Assembly (NCBI GenBank): GCA_002710685.1
Contig: PALD01000064.1
Location: 1-64,000, forward strand
Direction: 5' to 3'
DNA from: Cytophagaceae bacterium
GTDB lineage: Bacteria > Bacteroidota > Bacteroidia > Flavobacteriales > Flavobacteriaceae
Length of the DNA: 64,000 nucleotides
The notes under the pieces are model-generated. The model worked only from the letters and a program-made list of their open reading frames with translations. It had not been told where the DNA came from and did no database searches. The stretch's first letter is position 1, and each line of letters opens with the position of its first letter. Below, in pieces: positions 1 through 8,338 of this stretch. Made by a program: the position numbers and the translations under genes.

Positions 1-585
1 AGACCGAAACCTACAACACAGACCCCAATAATCCGGACACGGATGGCGATGGGATCAACGATGGCACGGAGGTAACCAATGGAACGGATCCCAACAATTA
101 CTGTGACCCGAACAGTACAAACCCCAGTTGTTCCGATTATGATGGAGATGGGGATGGTTTGACGGATGTTGAAGAGACATCCACCTACAACACGGACCCC
201 GCCAACCCAGACACAGATGGAGATGGCATCAACGATGGCACGGAGGTGAGCAATGGCTCAGATCCCAATAATTACTGTGACCCGAACAGTGCAAATCCCG
301 GTTGTCCTGATTATGATGGAGATGGAGACGGGTTGACGGATGTTGAAGAGACGTCCACCTACAACACAGACCCCAATAATCCGGATACGGATGGCGATGG
401 GATCAGCGATGGCACGGAGGTAACCAATGGCACAGACCCCAATAATTACTGCGACCCGAACAGTGCAAACCCCAGTTGTCTTGATTATGATGGTGATGGG
501 GATGGGTTGACGGATGTTGAAGAGACATCCACCTACAACACGGACCCCGCCAATCCGGACACGGATGGTGATGGCTTGAATGATG
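1..585 (+). repeat. 174-bp tandem DNA repeat inside the T9SS protein gene
   Basis: The word GATTATGATGG recurs at 135, 309 and 483, exactly 174 bases (58 codons) apart, and the sequence between is nearly identical. The copy before 135 is cut by the window and the third copy decays at about 583. Downstream units share the protein motif but not the DNA, so the 5' copies arose by recent in-frame duplication. Confidence 0.9.
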
Positions 586-2024
586 GAGAAGAAGTAAATG
601 TGTATAATACTAACCCAAATGAAATTGATACAGATGGTGATGGTTTGAATGACGGTGATGAAGTTTCCAGCGAAAGCGACCCACTTGACCCCTGTGATCC
701 TGATAATTCTAATGGTGCCTGTGATAGTGATGGAGACGGGTTAGCTGATGGCGAGGAAATAGAAACTTACAGTACAAACCCTAATGACCCTGATACTGAT
801 GGAGATGGCCTTACTGATGGTGAGGAAGTGAATCTATATAATACTGACCCTAACTTTCCTGATACTGACGGGGATGGTCTCAATGATGGAGATGAAATAT
901 CAAATGGAAGTGACCCACTTGACCCATGTGACCCAGATAATACGGTAGGGCCTTGTGATGCCGACAATGATGGCCTTACAAATGCCGAAGAATCAATTAT
1001 TAAAACCAATCCCAATAATCCAGATACGGATGGAGATGGAATCAATGATGGCACCGAAGCCAGTAATGGAAGTAATCCTCTTGATCCTTGTGACCCAGAC
1101 AGTGCCGCAGGACCCTGCGATGCAGATAATGACGGCTTAACAAATGATGAAGAAAACATCCTGAATACTGACCCAACAAATCCTGATACGGATGGCGATG
1201 GAATAAATGATGGCAATGAAATAGATAACGGAAGCGACCCGCTCAATTCCTGCAATCCTGATAATACGGTAGGCGCTTGTGATGCTGATGGCGATGGACT
1301 AACCAATGCTGAAGAAGACGCTATCAATACTGACCGGTATAATCCAGATACTGATGGAGACGGCGTTAATGACGGTGTTGAAGTAAACAATGGTTATGAC
1401 CCGCTCAATCCCTGTGACCCCAGTAATTCGGTAGAGGCATGCGACAGTGATGAAGATGGTCTTTCTGACGGTGATGAGATCAATATCTATAATACTAATC
1501 CATACAACCCAGATACAGATGGCGATACATATATGGATGGCACGGAGATTATAAATGGTACTGATCCAGGAGATGCCTGTGACCCTGACCAGGAATCAGC
1601 CTATTGTGACCAGGACAATGATGGCTTGATGAATCAAGATGAATGGTTTTTGGGCACCGACCCAAAAAATCCCGATACAGATGGAGACAGCATTAATGAT
1701 GGCGACGAGGTAAACATGGGTACAGATCCTCTTGATGCCTGTGACCCCAACCCTATTATGAAAGAATGTGCGCCAAAATATTTTACGCCCAATGGCGATG
1801 GGTACAATGATACCTGGAATATTGAGAATGCCCCTGCCCGTATCAATATTTTTGACCGTTTTGGCAAACTGGTCTATACCATTCCCGTGGGGGGCGTGGG
1901 CTGGGATGGTACCTATAATGGCAACCAGCTACCATCTACTGACTACTGGTACACCACGCAAATTGAGGATGTCAATGGCAATGTCCATGGCATCAAGGGC
2001 CATTTTACATTGATGAGGAGATAG
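1..2024 (+). CDS. T9SS-exported protein with calcium-binding (TSP3-like) repeats, 5' truncated by the window
   Basis: The reading frame is open from base 3, so the N-terminus and signal peptide lie outside the window. About 590 residues consist of Asp-rich repeats of the form DxDxDGxxD, as in thrombospondin type 3 calcium-binding repeats, grouped in ~58-residue units that mostly also carry paired Cys (CDP...C). The last ~85 residues (from [13 protein letters not shown] to LMRR) match the gliding-motility-associated C-terminal domain used as a type B sorting signal by the type IX secretion system. By family knowledge the product crosses the outer membrane and is released or anchored at the surface; adhesion is a guess. 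A hairpin terminator follows. The first 580 bases are near-identical tandem DNA repeats, so copy number may vary between strains or be misassembled. Confidence 0.9.
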   Translation, partial: TETYNTDPNNPDTDGDGINDGTEVTNGTDPNNYCDPNSTNPSCSDYDGDGDGLTDVEETSTYNTDPANPDTDGDGINDGTEVSNGSDPNNYCDPNSANPGCPDYDGDGDGLTDVEETSTYNTDPNNPDTDGDGISDGTEVTNGTDPNNYCDPNSANPSCLDYDGDGDGLTDVEETSTYNTDPANPDTDGDGLNDGEEVNVYNTNPNEIDTDGDGLNDGDEVSSESDPLDPCDPDNSNGACDSDGDGLADGEEIETYSTNPNDPDTDGDGLTDGEEVNLYNTDPNFPDTDGDGLNDGDEISNGSDPLDPCDPDNTVGPCDADNDGLTNAEESIIKTNPNNPDTDGDGINDGTEASNGSNPLDPCDPDSAAGPCDADNDGLTNDEENILNTDPTNPDTDGDGINDGNEIDNGSDPLNSCNPDNTVGACDADGDGLTNAEEDAINTDRYNPDTDGDGVNDGVEVNNGYDPLNPCDPSNSVEACDSDEDGLSDGDEINIYNTNPYNPDTDGDTYMDGTEIINGTDPGDACDPDQESAYCDQDNDGLMNQDEWFLGTDPKNPDTDGDSINDGDEVNMGTDPLDACDPNPIMKECAPKYFTPNGDGYNDTWNIENAPARINIFDRFGKLVYTIPVGGVGWDGTYNGNQLPSTDYWYTTQIEDVNGNVHGIKGHFTLMRR

Positions 2025-2040
2025 TTAGCTGCCATATTTA

Positions 2041-2057
2041 TTTGGGTTAAACCCAAA
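2041..2057. repeat. Short palindrome, GGG-arm variant
   Basis: TTTGGGTTAAACCCAAA is a perfect inverted repeat. It belongs to a family seen throughout the window in which the arm changes (GGC, CGC, GGG) while complementarity and the A/T flanks are kept. It lies between the stop codon and the terminator hairpin of the T9SS protein gene. Confidence 0.7.
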
Positions 2058-2058
2058 A

Positions 2059-2096
2059 AGAATTCCCTCCATGACCGGGGGGAATTCTATTTTTAT
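2059..2096 (+). terminator. Rho-independent terminator after the T9SS protein gene
   Basis: AGAATTCCC (2059-2067) pairs with GGGAATTCT (2080-2088) and is followed by a T-rich tract, 35 bases past the stop codon. Confidence 0.75.
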
Positions 2097-2178
2097 AAAA
2101 AATTTTAAATCCCAGGCAACCATTTTAAACAATCCTGCGTCATTGTAAATGAAGACCGTTAACAAAAACATCTGGACA

Positions 2179-2745
2179 GTGAAGGTTATTTCATTTTTTA
2201 ATAATGAAAAGCAGCTTATAAAAAAGTGCATTGAGGGCAACCACGAGGCCCAGCGCAGGCTTTATGAGCAGCACTCGCCCAGGATGTTGAGCGTGTGCAG
2301 GCAATATCTCAAGCATATCGAGAAAGCTGAAGAGGCCATGTGTGACGGTTTTTTAAAGATTTTTGAAAATATTGAGAGCTATAGGCATGAGGGCAGCTTT
2401 GAAGGATGGATGCGCAGGATAATGGTGCGCACCAGTATTGACCACCTACGGCGGGAGTCTAAACTTGAATTTGTGGACACGCAACATCCCGTTGAACCGG
2501 CATACAACCCTAATCAGAACGACCTTGAGGTAGAACACATCCAGCAATTGATAGATAATCTGCCAGAGGGTTACCGCGCCGTTTTTGTGCTCTATGCGAT
2601 TGAGGGTTATAAGCACGCAGAGATTGCAGACATGCTCAATATTTCAGAAAACACATCAAAGTCACAGCTTTTTAAAGCCCGCAAGATGCTGCAACAAAAA
2701 CTTGAGGACGCAAATTTATATAGAAATGGCACCGATAAAATTTGA
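2179..2745 (+). CDS. ECF-type RNA polymerase sigma factor
   Basis: This is a sigma-70 family protein of about 188 residues. It shows a sigma region 2 (MLSVCRQYLKH...FLKIFENI...SFEGWMRRIMV...DHLRR) and a C-terminal region 4 helix-turn-helix (LPEGYRAVFVLYAIEGYKHAEIADMLNISENTSKSQLFKAR, in two parts). It should direct RNA polymerase to a specific promoter set. The GTG at 2179 gives MKVISFFNNEKQLIKKC, which fits flavobacterial relatives as I recall them better than the ATG at 2149; this start is an inference. The next gene begins inside its 3' end, suggesting translational coupling with a cognate membrane regulator. Confidence 0.85.
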   Translation: MKVISFFNNEKQLIKKCIEGNHEAQRRLYEQHSPRMLSVCRQYLKHIEKAEEAMCDGFLKIFENIESYRHEGSFEGWMRRIMVRTSIDHLRRESKLEFVDTQHPVEPAYNPNQNDLEVEHIQQLIDNLPEGYRAVFVLYAIEGYKHAEIADMLNISENTSKSQLFKARKMLQQKLEDANLYRNGTDKI

Positions 2746-3487
2746 AGAAAACATAAAGAGAAAGCTCGATGAGCGGAAAATAAACCCCTCTGCCTCAGCC
2801 TGGGCAAAGATTGAAGGTCAACTGCAGGGGCAGGAGCATGGCGCAAAAAAGTATCCCTGGCTGTGGATGGCCGCCAGTATCGCTGCACTGCTCGTGATTG
2901 CAACGCTGTTCTTTTCAAGGCAAAGGGAAACCCCTGCCATACAAGAGCCACAGCTCGTGGAAACCCAGGTCAAGCAGCCCCAGGTAAAAAAGGAAAATGT
3001 GCTTGTGCCAATGGAAAGCAAAACCCAGGTGGCCGATAATGAAACGACCGATATGCAAAAGACCACAGAACCCGTGATAAATCAGGTCATCTCCCCACAA
3101 CGGGTTGAAAAGTTGAATATCGAGAAGCAAGAGGAAACCACCATTGCGGAGAATCCACCACTTGAAGAGGAGATAAACAAGCTTAAAAGCCCGGCGTTTG
3201 AGAATGAGGTCAATACCAAGGTGCGTGAGGTCATCGCCTCCGTAGAGCATCTGGAAAAAAGGGGCGCGGCAGTCTCTGACGCAGAGATTGATTCGCTCTT
3301 AAAGGCAGCACAGCAGGATATCGTGCGCGAGCACATGTTCATTGATAACGATAGGCGGGTAAGCGCGACCGCCTTGCTAGAGGAAGTTGAGCAGGAACTT
3401 GACCCCTCTTTTAGGGACCGTGTTTTTGAGGCACTTAAAAACGGGTTCAACCAGGCAAGGGAGGCACTCGCCACCCGCAATAACTAA
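2726..3487 (+). CDS. Single-pass membrane protein, probable anti-sigma partner
   Basis: The 253-residue protein overlaps the sigma gene by 20 bases. A basic cytoplasmic N-terminus containing NPSASAWAKIEGQL is followed by one hydrophobic segment (about residues 45-62, WLWMAASIAALLVIATLFF). A long, charged, Glu/Lys/Gln-rich region predicted to be extracytoplasmic makes up the rest. Position and topology fit an anti-sigma or sigma-modulating protein, as is common after ECF genes in this phylum. No zinc anti-sigma motif (HxxxCxxC) is visible, so the role rests on context. The ATG at 2726 is chosen; longer in-frame readings start inside the sigma coding region. Confidence 0.7.
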   Translation: MAPIKFEENIKRKLDERKINPSASAWAKIEGQLQGQEHGAKKYPWLWMAASIAALLVIATLFFSRQRETPAIQEPQLVETQVKQPQVKKENVLVPMESKTQVADNETTDMQKTTEPVINQVISPQRVEKLNIEKQEETTIAENPPLEEEINKLKSPAFENEVNTKVREVIASVEHLEKRGAAVSDAEIDSLLKAAQQDIVREHMFIDNDRRVSATALLEEVEQELDPSFRDRVFEALKNGFNQAREALATRNN

Positions 3488-3499
3488 GCATCAATTTAT

Positions 3500-3514
3500 T
3501 TGGCTTTAAGCCAA
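3500..3514. repeat. Short palindrome, GGC-arm variant
   Basis: TTGGCTTTAAGCCAA is a perfect inverted repeat in the gap between the membrane protein and the next gene, and a member of the window-wide palindrome family. Confidence 0.65.
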
Positions 3515-3600
3515 GACAAATACACATTCATCAATCAAGGTTTCCTAGATTTCCGTCCGTTGCACGCGGGCGGGAGCAGGAAATCAAAAACCCAGAAATT

Positions 3601-4611
3601 ATGAAGTCTAGAATTTTACTTTACACCGTACTTGCCATTTTTTTAAGTGGGCCACTGTTTTCTCAGGATAAAGAAACAAGTCAGGAAACCCTTGAAAAGG
3701 AGAAAAACGAAATAATACAACAGGAAAAAGAAGCCCTTAAAAATGAAGTCGTCGCCATAGAGGCACGCAGGGAGGCCGGCAAGATAACTGATGAAGAAGC
3801 AGAAAACCTGAAAAAGGAAGCTGCCGAAGTACATGCCAGGAATATTGAGGACCGCGTGGCCATCCTGGAGCGTAAACTAGCCCTTGATGACCGTAACCCA
3901 GAGGGCTATGATAGCGGCTGGAGCCTTACCAAGACCATCAACCTGGGTGGCGATAAAGAGCAGGTCTATGACCGCCGCACCTACTCTGATATTGTTCTGG
4001 CAATAGGGTTTAACAACGCTGTGGGCCAGGGCCAGGGGCTGGATGATTCACCATATAAAATAGGTGGGAGTCGTTTTCTGGAACTGGGGCTGGCCTGGAA
4101 GACCCGCGTTTTTGAAAATTCAAACTTTATGCGTGTGAAGTATGGTTTTTCATTTCAGTTTAATGGACTGAAGCCTACAGATAACCGCTATTTTGTAGAA
4201 GATGGGGATCAGACCGTGCTGGAAGAATATGACGTGGAGCTTGACAAGTCAAAGTTCAGGATGGACAACCTTGTTTTTCCGGTGCATTTTGAATTTGGCA
4301 CTTCTACAAAAAAGGAGACCGAAGATTACGTACGCTATGATTCTTCAGGCCACTTAAAGTTGGGCATAGGGGGATATGCAGGGTTTAACCTGTTCACGAT
4401 TCAAAAATTAAAATATAGTATGGACGGCCATGAACAGAAGGATAAGTTGAAGTCCAACTATAACACAAACAATTTTATCTATGGTTTGAGCGGGTATTTT
4501 GCCTTTGGCGATGTAGCAGTTTATGTAAAGTATGACCTCAATCCTATTTTTAAGAACAACCCCCTTGAAGAACATAATCTTTCGGTAGGGTTGAGATTTG
4601 ATATGGACTAG
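3601..4611 (+). CDS. Exported outer-membrane beta-barrel-like protein with a coiled-coil N-terminus
   Basis: The 336-residue product has a clear Sec signal peptide (MKSRILLYTVLAIFLSGPLFSQ). A Glu/Lys-rich stretch of about 75 residues, likely coiled coil, follows. The remainder has alternating hydrophobic and polar residues with many aromatics and ends in VGLRFDMD, typical of an outer-membrane barrel terminating in an aromatic strand. I do not recognise a specific family. It follows the sigma/anti-sigma pair by 113 bases and could be a target or partner of that system, but the sequence does not prove this. A strong terminator ends the unit. Confidence 0.7.
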   Translation: MKSRILLYTVLAIFLSGPLFSQDKETSQETLEKEKNEIIQQEKEALKNEVVAIEARREAGKITDEEAENLKKEAAEVHARNIEDRVAILERKLALDDRNPEGYDSGWSLTKTINLGGDKEQVYDRRTYSDIVLAIGFNNAVGQGQGLDDSPYKIGGSRFLELGLAWKTRVFENSNFMRVKYGFSFQFNGLKPTDNRYFVEDGDQTVLEEYDVELDKSKFRMDNLVFPVHFEFGTSTKKETEDYVRYDSSGHLKLGIGGYAGFNLFTIQKLKYSMDGHEQKDKLKSNYNTNNFIYGLSGYFAFGDVAVYVKYDLNPIFKNNPLEEHNLSVGLRFDMD

Positions 4612-4634
4612 CCATCAAAACCCTTTATCTTTGA

Positions 4635-4666
4635 AACCTGCAAGTACGAGCTTGCGGGTTTTTTGT
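4635..4666 (+). terminator. Rho-independent terminator
   Basis: AACCTGCAAG (4635-4644) pairs with CTTGCGGGTT (4651-4660; one G-U pair) across a six-base loop and runs into TTTT. It separates the outer-membrane protein gene from dnaG. Confidence 0.8.
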
Positions 4667-4682
4667 TTAGGGCTTATATTGA

Positions 4683-4699
4683 TTTGGCTTAAAGCCAAA
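4683..4699. repeat. Short palindrome, GGC-arm variant
   Basis: TTTGGCTTAAAGCCAAA is a perfect inverted repeat upstream of dnaG. The same 17-mer recurs at 9708 and 43750. Confidence 0.75.
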
Positions 4700-4763
4700 G
4701 AAAATACGAAACAAGAAAAATAGAAATTATAATTCTGCTCTGGCAGAATCTAAAAACATCACT

Positions 4764-6716
4764 TTGATAGCAAAACACACCATAGACCAGGTTTACGAAG
4801 TCACCCGGGTAGAGGAGGTCATCGGTGATTTTGTCAACCTCAAGAAATCCGGGAGTAATTTTAAGGGCTTAAGCCCATTTACTGATGAGCGTACCCCCAG
4901 TTTTATGGTATCTCCCGTAAAGCAGATCTGGAAAGATTTCTCAAGTGGAAAAGGAGGAAATGCCGTGGCCTTCCTTATGGAGCACGAGCATTTCACCTAC
5001 CCTGAGGCCATAAAATACCTGGCAAAAAAATACCAGATCGAGATAGAAGAGACAGAGCAGACAGATGAGCAAAAACAACTCGCGGATGAAAGGGAGAGCC
5101 TGTTTCTTGTGAGTGAATTTGCCAAGAAATACTTTCACTCAACCCTGCTCAAATCGCAAGAAGGCAAGGCCGTTGGGCTGACCTATTTTAAGGAGCGCGG
5201 CTTTACACCCGAAACGATTGAGAAGTTCCAGCTGGGGTACAATCCAGACTCCTGGGATGCCTTTACAAAAGAGGCACTCGCACAAGGTTACCAGCTGAAT
5301 TATATGGATAAGACCGGCCTGACCATCGTGCGCGATGAGAAACAGTTTGACCGCTTTCGCGGAAGGGTTATGTTCCCCATACAATCCCTGTCTGGGCGCG
5401 TTTTGGGCTTTGGCGGAAGGATACTAACCAATGATAAAAAAGCAGCAAAATACCTCAATAGTCCGCAAAGTGATATTTATGACAAGAGCAAGGTGCTTTA
5501 TGGTATTTATCACGCCAAGCAGGCCATTGCCAAGGAGGATAATTGCTACCTCGTAGAAGGATATACCGATGTGATACAGATGCATCAGCTGGGCATCGAG
5601 AATGTCGTGTCGTCTTCAGGTACCGCACTCACCCCAGACCAGATACGTTTAATAAATAGGCTTACGCCAAATATCACCGTGCTCTTTGACGGCGATGCCG
5701 CAGGGCAACGTGCCTCCTTGCGGGGTATAGACCTTATCCTGGAACAGGGGATGAACGTAAAGGTATGTTCCTTTCCAGAAGGGGAAGACCCAGATTCCTT
5801 TTCGCGAAAGCATACCCTTACCGATGTACAGATGTTTTTGACTGAAAATGCTAAGGATTTTATACAGTACAAAGCCTCGTTGCTGGTAGAAGAAGCCCAG
5901 GGCGACCCCATAAAAAAGGCGGCGCTTATACGCGATATGGTCGAGAGTGTCTCAAAAATACCCGATGCCATCAAGCGTGAGGTCTATGTGCGTGAATGTT
6001 CGCGCATCATGGATATTGATGAGGATGTGCTGTTCAGTACACTGGCGCAAATGCGCAACAAGGATAAAAAGGAAGAGGTCAAGAAAGAAAGGAGGAACAC
6101 ACCTAGAATGGAGGTGCAGCGCACCCCTGTTGAGAAGGTTGATAGGCAATATGTTCTAGAACGTATGTTGATACAGTTGCTGTTGTTATATGGCAATACT
6201 AAAGGACATTTTGAAGATGTTGCCATCGTTGAAGATGAAGATGGCAATGCTGTTGAGCAAAAGGTGGAGCAAGAGCTCTATGTGTATGAAAAAATATACC
6301 TGGAACTCCAGGATGACGAGGTTGAATTTGCAAATGAAAGGTTCAAGCTGTTGTATTACAATCTTATAGAGGCGCTTAACCGGGAGGCTGATGCGTTTAA
6401 GGTAGATAAATTCATCAACACCATTTCGCCAGGAGAAGCAACAGAGATTTCAGATATCATCCTTTCTGAAGAGCGGTATATGCTGCACCGCTGGGACACT
6501 AAGGATATTTATGTAAAACAGAAGAAACATGGGGTATCACAGCTTGTAAGCGAGACGATACTGAGCCTTAGAAAATTCTATATCAATCAAAAGGTTGGTG
6601 AACTGCTGAACGCCATGAAAGATCAAACCGATGACAGCAAGCAGATCATTGTTGAAATACAAGATTATAATCTGCTGGACCGGCTACTTGCCAGTAAGTT
6701 GAACCGGGTACTCTAA
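4764..6716 (+). CDS. dnaG: DNA primase
   Basis: The 650-residue primase makes RNA primers for replication. It has an N-terminal zinc-finger-type domain (1-100) and the RNA polymerase/TOPRIM core with VEGYTD, DGDAAG and GEDPDSF. A C-terminal helicase-interacting region follows. The start is TTG; no ATG precedes the conserved N-terminus. The four zinc-ligand positions of the E. coli-type CHC2 finger are occupied by Ser37, Thr40, Asp58 and Ser61, so zinc binding appears lost while the surrounding fold residues (GLSPF, TPSF, GKGGN) remain. The stop codon overlaps the response regulator's stop on the other strand by two bases. Confidence 0.97.
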   Translation: MIAKHTIDQVYEVTRVEEVIGDFVNLKKSGSNFKGLSPFTDERTPSFMVSPVKQIWKDFSSGKGGNAVAFLMEHEHFTYPEAIKYLAKKYQIEIEETEQTDEQKQLADERESLFLVSEFAKKYFHSTLLKSQEGKAVGLTYFKERGFTPETIEKFQLGYNPDSWDAFTKEALAQGYQLNYMDKTGLTIVRDEKQFDRFRGRVMFPIQSLSGRVLGFGGRILTNDKKAAKYLNSPQSDIYDKSKVLYGIYHAKQAIAKEDNCYLVEGYTDVIQMHQLGIENVVSSSGTALTPDQIRLINRLTPNITVLFDGDAAGQRASLRGIDLILEQGMNVKVCSFPEGEDPDSFSRKHTLTDVQMFLTENAKDFIQYKASLLVEEAQGDPIKKAALIRDMVESVSKIPDAIKREVYVRECSRIMDIDEDVLFSTLAQMRNKDKKEEVKKERRNTPRMEVQRTPVEKVDRQYVLERMLIQLLLLYGNTKGHFEDVAIVEDEDGNAVEQKVEQELYVYEKIYLELQDDEVEFANERFKLLYYNLIEALNREADAFKVDKFINTISPGEATEISDIILSEERYMLHRWDTKDIYVKQKKHGVSQLVSETILSLRKFYINQKVGELLNAMKDQTDDSKQIIVEIQDYNLLDRLLASKLNRVL

Positions 6717-7348
6717 AGGTCTGAGGTTTGTAAAAGCCGCGCCTGTTGAATCAATTCTGCAAGGCTGCCGGCATCAAGCTTTTTCAAGAGCCTGGTCTTG
6801 TATGTGCTCACGGTCTTCTCGTTGATATCCAGGCTTTCTGCGATATCCTTGTTGCGTTTACCGGCCGAGAGCATGTTGAGCACCTCGATTTCCCTGCTGC
6901 TTAACCTTTTATATTTATAAGCCAGGTTGCGGCCATTGTTTTCGGCCTTGCTGAGCATTTCTACAAGTTTCTCGTTGATGTAGATGCCCCCGCGGCGCAC
7001 CTGCTCAATGGCATTGCGTACGGTGTCAATATCTGCGGTCTTGTCAACATATCCTTGTGCACCGGCCTTTATGGCGCTTAGGGCATACATCTCTTCAGGA
7101 TGACAGCTAAAGATGAGAACGCGCAGACCAGGAAATTCTTTCTTAAGGTTTTTTATTGAAGATATGCCCTTAAGGTGGGGCAGGTCAATTTCAAGGATGA
7201 CCATGCTGGGTGATGTATCGCTGATTGCCTTGTGCAAATCATCTCCATCAGTAACTGTATCTACAATTTCATAATCATCATATGCTAGAATATGCATTAA
7301 TCCTTCCTGGATGATAGGATGATGATCTGCGATGATAACTTGTGTCAT
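6713..7348 (-). CDS. NarL/LuxR-type response regulator with an altered receiver domain
   Basis: The 211-residue protein has a receiver domain (about 1-120) and a C-terminal LuxR-type helix-turn-helix (LSSREIEVLNMLSAGKRNKDIAESL...KTVSTYKTRLLKKL). It should bind DNA and regulate transcription. The expected phospho-acceptor Asp is Glu53 (context VILEIDLP), and the acidic pair DD is Asp8-His9, while Ser81 and Lys103 are kept. Glu at this site can mimic phosphorylation, so it may act without a kinase; that is inference. No histidine kinase lies nearby. It converges tail-to-tail with dnaG with a two-base overlap of stop codons. Confidence 0.9.
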   Translation of the reverse strand: MTQVIIADHHPIIQEGLMHILAYDDYEIVDTVTDGDDLHKAISDTSPSMVILEIDLPHLKGISSIKNLKKEFPGLRVLIFSCHPEEMYALSAIKAGAQGYVDKTADIDTVRNAIEQVRRGGIYINEKLVEMLSKAENNGRNLAYKYKRLSSREIEVLNMLSAGKRNKDIAESLDINEKTVSTYKTRLLKKLDAGSLAELIQQARLLQTSDL

Positions 7349-7375
7349 AACAAAATTAGGAATGCTCTAAAGGGT

Positions 7376-7383
7376 CAAATATA
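7376..7383 (-). promoter_or_regulatory. -7 box of the response regulator promoter
   Basis: Minus-strand TATATTTG matches the Bacteroidota consensus TAnnTTTG, 28 bases before the response-regulator ATG. No convincing -33 TTTG was found. Confidence 0.5.
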
Positions 7384-7457
7384 ATATGAGGATTCCTAGG
7401 AAATGGTTTTTAACTATATAATTCGTTGTATGAAAAAAATCGAGGGTCAAAATACTT

Positions 7458-8246
7458 CTATTTTAATCCCTGTGGTATCTCGCATACGGGTATGGGCAGC
7501 ATTTTATGCTTGTTTGCCGTATTGTATCTTTTGTATATTTCAAAAACAACCCGCTTTTTGCCGTCAAAATCTTCAGCTTTTTTGCCTTCACCATCCATTT
7601 TCATGGCCCATTCCAGCTCATCATAACTTGCGCCTATCTGGTCTTCATCGCTGCGGTCATCCCCCCATAGGCCATCAGTGGGTTTTGCAACCTGTATGCT
7701 CTGTGGCACGCCCATTTCTTTAGCAATGGCGTAAACCTCGCTCTTCATCAAATCAGCAATGGGGCTCAAATCAACCCCGCCATCGCCATATTTTGTATAA
7801 AATCCCACACCAAAATCCTCCACCTTGTTGCCTGTGCCGGCCACGAGATATTTGTGCAGTCCAGCAAAATAGTACAGGGTACTCATGCGCAGGCGAGCCC
7901 GGGTGTTTGCCAGGGTCAGTTCTAGTTCACCGCTTTGCGATGCGCCAGGAAAGGCATCTTTTAAAGTCTCAAAGGATTCCGTGAGGTCAACCCGTACGCT
8001 GCTTACGTTGGCAAAACGTTTTTTGAGCTGTGCAATATGTTCCTGTGCGCGGGTAACGTGGCTTTCGGGCTGGTGTATGGGCATCTCGACACACAAGGTG
8101 GGCAAGCCCGTCCTTGCACAAAGGCTGGAGGTTGCTGCACTGTCAATGCCGCCACTTACCCCCACAACAAAGCCCGTCATCCGGGCGTTTGTAGCATAAT
8201 CCTTTAGCCAGTTTACGATGTGGTCGATTACTTTTTCAGTCTGCAT
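7458..8246 (-). CDS. nadE: NH3-dependent NAD+ synthetase
   Basis: The 262-residue protein is the stand-alone synthetase domain that amidates deamido-NAD (NaAD) to NAD with ATP and ammonia. It shows the PP-loop SGGIDSAATS (residues ~30-40), a central GTGNKVEDFGVGFYTKYGDG motif that binds NaAD, and the ending KRYNTANKHKMLPIP. There is no N-terminal glutaminase (nitrilase) domain, so ammonia must come from elsewhere. It is divergent from gldB; the nadE-gldB-gldC neighbourhood is, to my knowledge, common in flavobacteria. Confidence 0.95.
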   Translation of the reverse strand: MQTEKVIDHIVNWLKDYATNARMTGFVVGVSGGIDSAATSSLCARTGLPTLCVEMPIHQPESHVTRAQEHIAQLKKRFANVSSVRVDLTESFETLKDAFPGASQSGELELTLANTRARLRMSTLYYFAGLHKYLVAGTGNKVEDFGVGFYTKYGDGGVDLSPIADLMKSEVYAIAKEMGVPQSIQVAKPTDGLWGDDRSDEDQIGASYDELEWAMKMDGEGKKAEDFDGKKRVVFEIYKRYNTANKHKMLPIPVCEIPQGLK

Positions 8247-8274
8247 GTAGAGAAGGATTTAATTAAGTAAATAG

Positions 8275-8282
8275 TACCTTTG
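8275..8282 (+). promoter_or_regulatory. -7 box of the gldBC promoter
   Basis: TACCTTTG fits TAnnTTTG exactly, in the nadE/gldB divergent gap, 56 bases before the gldB start. Confidence 0.55.
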
Positions 8283-8338
8283 CGCACCTATTTTTAATGA
8301 ATAGGTGAATTTAAGAAAACAAAAAAAATTAAACTCTC

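Noticed and set aside
1-585. Tandem repeats considered as a CRISPR array
   Set aside because: Units are 174 bp, contiguous and in frame with a protein; there are no short repeats with unique spacers.
767-1390. 207-codon minus-strand ORF opposite the T9SS protein
   Set aside because: It is antisense to Asp/Gly codon repeats; its Ser/Pro-rich low-complexity translation is the shadow of the repeat and has no other support.
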